Shown here one piece after another: positions 5,467-6,999 of a DNA stretch of 6,999 nt. The notes under the pieces are model-generated. The model saw only the letters and a list, made by a program, of their open reading frames with translations. It was not told where the DNA came from and searched no databases. The stretch is from an uncultured Pseudorhodoferax sp. (GTDB lineage: Bacteria; Pseudomonadota; Gammaproteobacteria; Burkholderiales; Burkholderiaceae): positions 1 through 6,999 of the forward strand of contig CAJYRH010000515.1 of assembly GCA_913776795.1 (NCBI GenBank), written 5' to 3'. Every line of letters starts with the position of its first letter. Within the stretch, counting starts at the first letter, position 1. The translations under genes were made by a program, and so were the position numbers.

Positions 5467-6153
5467 ATGGCGCCCCGATCACCTGTCAGAACTGCCAGCC
5501 GCTCCCTGATTGAACTGTTGCGGGAGTGGCTGCACGCGCTGGCGGCGCAGAACGTGGGCGCCATCGCGGTGCTCGGCCCGGAGCTGCAGGGCGAGCCCTC
5601 GGAGCGGCGCGTGCTGGCCGTGTACCCACTCAGCGCGCAGCAGGCCGCCTATGCGCTGGCCCGCAGTCCCGATTTCGGCGAAGGCCCGCACCGGCACGGC
5701 GCACCGGCTGCGTCCTGGCAGTCGCTGGCGCACCCTTCACGCCAGCCCCAGGAGGAGGTGGACGCGCAATGGCGCAGCGCGTGGCTGGGCCTGGGACTGC
5801 AGGGCGTGGTCCGCGTGAGCTTCGGGCTGCCGGCAGGACGCAGCTTCGACTGCTTCCTGTTCGTTGCCGGGGAACTGCAGCAGCGCAGCCAGGCCGCTGC
5901 GCTGGGCTGGCTGGCCCAGGCGTTCTGGCCCACGCTGCGCGCCGCGCTGGTGGCCGCATGGAGCCCGTTGACGCGGCGCGAGGAGGAGTGCCTGCGCCTG
6001 GCCTTCGACGGCCTGACCGCGCGGGCCAGCGCAGAGCGCATGGACTGCTCCGAGCGCACCGTGAACTTCCACATGGCCAACGCCATGTCCAAGCTCGGCG
6101 CCGACAACAAGATGGCGGCCATCCAGCGCGCCTGCTGGCTTGGCGCCCTTTAG
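5467..6153 (+). CDS. LuxR-family transcriptional regulator with a non-canonical N-terminal sensor region
   Basis: DNA-binding regulator of 228 residues. Residues about 167-225 form a LuxR/GerE helix-turn-helix: LTRREEECLRLAFDGLTAR, then the recognition part SERTVNFHMANAMSKLGADNK (195-215 with flanks). The FHMANAMSKLGA pattern is that of acyl-homoserine-lactone LuxR proteins rather than of NarL-type response regulators. The N-terminal 160 residues contain an alpha/beta-looking region (GAIAVLGPEL, 31-40; VVRVSFGLPAG, 114-124; CFLFVAGELQQ, 129-139). They lack the Trp-x3-Tyr and Asp-Pro pattern of the usual autoinducer pocket, so the ligand may differ or be absent. The ATG at 5467 was chosen because AAGG lies seven bases upstream; an in-frame ATG at 5434 would add 11 residues but has no properly spaced site. 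It is divergent from the response regulator gene, which suggests shared control. No luxI-type synthase is in the window. Confidence 0.85.
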   Translation: MAPRSPVRTASRSLIELLREWLHALAAQNVGAIAVLGPELQGEPSERRVLAVYPLSAQQAAYALARSPDFGEGPHRHGAPAASWQSLAHPSRQPQEEVDAQWRSAWLGLGLQGVVRVSFGLPAGRSFDCFLFVAGELQQRSQAAALGWLAQAFWPTLRAALVAAWSPLTRREEECLRLAFDGLTARASAERMDCSERTVNFHMANAMSKLGADNKMAAIQRACWLGAL

Positions 6154-6202
6154 GGGCCGGCGCGGCAGGCATCAGGAGCGGCGTGGCTCGTTCCAGGCCG
6201 GG

Positions 6203-6263
6203 GCCGGTGCGACCGGCAACGTCAGCCTCCGTGGTCGGCATGTGGGGCCGTACGGGCCCATGC
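6203..6263. terminator. Weak hairpins in the convergent luxR/amidase intergenic region
   Basis: The 112 bp between the two stop codons contain two hairpins. A perfect one has GCCGGT at 6203-6208 and ACCGGC at 6212-6217 with a 3-base loop. A second spans 6238-6263: GCAT and GGGCC on the left (with a 3-base bulge) pair with GGCCC and ATGC on the right around a 5-base loop. Neither is followed by a T-run on either strand, so these are at best weak bidirectional stops. Rho-dependent ending is equally possible. Confidence 0.3.
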
Positions 6264-6265
6264 TC

Positions 6266-6999
6266 TCAGGGCACGGGCGGCTGTGCGCGCAGCAGATCCT
6301 GCCCGGCCGCCTCGTAGGCTGCCGCCACGCGCAGCACGCCGGCATCGTCGCGCGGCCGGCCGATCAGTTGCAGGCCCATGGGCAGGCCCTGGTGCGCGCC
6401 CTGGCCGAAGCCGGCCGGGATGCTGATGGCCGGCAGGCCCGCGAAGGTGGCGTAGATGACCACTTCCATCCAGCGGTGGTAGGTGTCCATCGCGCGGCCC
6501 GCGATCTGCGCCGGCCAGCGCTGCGTGGCCTCGAACGGCCAGACCTGGGCCGTGGGCAGCGCCAGCATGTCGTAGCACTCGAACAGGCCCAGCAGGTGCT
6601 GGTAGAACGCGGTGCGCCGGCTGCTCGCCGCCATGAACTGCGCGGCGCTGGTGCCCTGGCCCTGCTCGTACTCCCATAGCGCCTCGGGCTTGATGCGATT
6701 GCGCGCCTGCGGCAGGGCCAGCAGCGGCGCGATGCGCGCGCCCACGAGCACGCGACGCCAGACCAGCCAGGCGTCCCACACCGGCTCGGGTGCCGTGCCC
6801 AGCGCGGTGGGCTCGACCGTGCAGCCCAGGGCTTGCAGGCGGCGCAGGGCCTGCTCGCAGCAGCCCAGCACACCGTCCTCCATGGGCAGGTAGCCGCCCA
6901 GGTCTGCGAGCCAGCCGATGCGCGCGGGCCGCGCGGGCCGGTCCAGCGCCTCGGCAAAGCGCACGCCGTCGTCCAGCGACAACGGGGCACGCACGTCGT
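6266..6999 (-). CDS. Amidase (amidase-signature family), C-terminal part only
   Basis: Hydrolase of the amidase-signature superfamily, acting on a carboxamide to give an acid and ammonia; the substrate is unknown. Only the last 243 residues are inside the window. The frame is open through the right edge, so the GTG at 6994 is an internal Val codon, not a start. The Lys and the two Ser of the catalytic triad belong to the missing N-terminal half. Visible family features, numbered from the Val at 6994, are: the PLSL(x)DG...AEAL stretch (about 4-17), the RIGWLADLGGYLPME segment (25-39) that opens the second half of these enzymes, a DMLALPTA strand (142-149), and the closing block TFAGLPAISIPAGF (183-196) followed by PMGLQLIGRP (205-214). 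It ends at the TGA at 6266-6268, convergent with the LuxR-type gene. The family is clear; AtzF-like, GatA-like or other subtype cannot be assigned. Confidence 0.9.
   Translation of the reverse strand, partial: DVRAPLSLDDGVRFAEALDRPARPARIGWLADLGGYLPMEDGVLGCCEQALRRLQALGCTVEPTALGTAPEPVWDAWLVWRRVLVGARIAPLLALPQARNRIKPEALWEYEQGQGTSAAQFMAASSRRTAFYQHLLGLFECYDMLALPTAQVWPFEATQRWPAQIAGRAMDTYHRWMEVVIYATFAGLPAISIPAGFGQGAHQGLPMGLQLIGRPRDDAGVLRVAAAYEAAGQDLLRAQPPVP

Noticed and set aside
6992..6994. GTG as the start of a short 242-residue amidase
   Set aside because: The frame is open upstream of it and the visible part aligns with the C-terminal portion of full-length amidases, so the gene is cut by the window edge rather than truncated.

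Overview
The window is GC-rich, densely coding DNA with a strong G/C preference at third codon positions. The protein families (a TRAP transporter with an extended large permease, an ETHE1-type persulfide dioxygenase fused to a rhodanese, DUF2277, a LuxR-type regulator and an amidase) suggest a chromosomal segment of a betaproteobacterium, most likely Burkholderiales/Comamonadaceae. That placement is inference from protein resemblance and base composition. No RNA genes, insertion sequences, CRISPR arrays or phage genes were seen.

Layout. (1) Positions 1-2891, minus strand: a TRAP transporter operon in the order dctP (solute-binding protein, probable Tat signal), dctQ (small membrane subunit) and dctM (large permease, running off the left edge). 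dctQ and dctM overlap by ATGA. dctP and dctQ are separated by 78 bp holding a perfect 12-bp-stem inverted repeat. (2) Positions 2892-3023: a divergent intergenic region that must carry promoters for both directions. (3) Positions 3024-4418, plus strand: a persulfide dioxygenase-rhodanese fusion followed 15 bp later by a DUF2277 gene. (4) Positions 4420-5406, minus strand: an unusual response regulator whose receiver domain carries an extra segment of about 40 residues, followed by a C-terminal region I do not recognise. (5) Positions 5467-6153, plus strand: a LuxR-type regulator divergent from the response regulator. Its DNA-binding domain is of the quorum-sensing type, but its sensor region lacks the usual acyl-homoserine-lactone pocket pattern. 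(6) Positions 6266-6999, minus strand: the C-terminal part of an amidase that runs off the right edge.

How the genes may work together. DctP captures an organic acid in the periplasm and DctQM imports it with sodium. The divergent persulfide dioxygenase-rhodanese acts on glutathione persulfide, sulfite and thiosulfate in the cytoplasm. The shared promoter region permits co-regulation and makes a sulfur-containing substrate an idea to test, but the sequence does not prove it. The response regulator/LuxR pair shares a 60-bp intergenic region containing an inverted repeat close to lux-box geometry, and no histidine kinase is visible nearby. This pair is the least explained part of the window.
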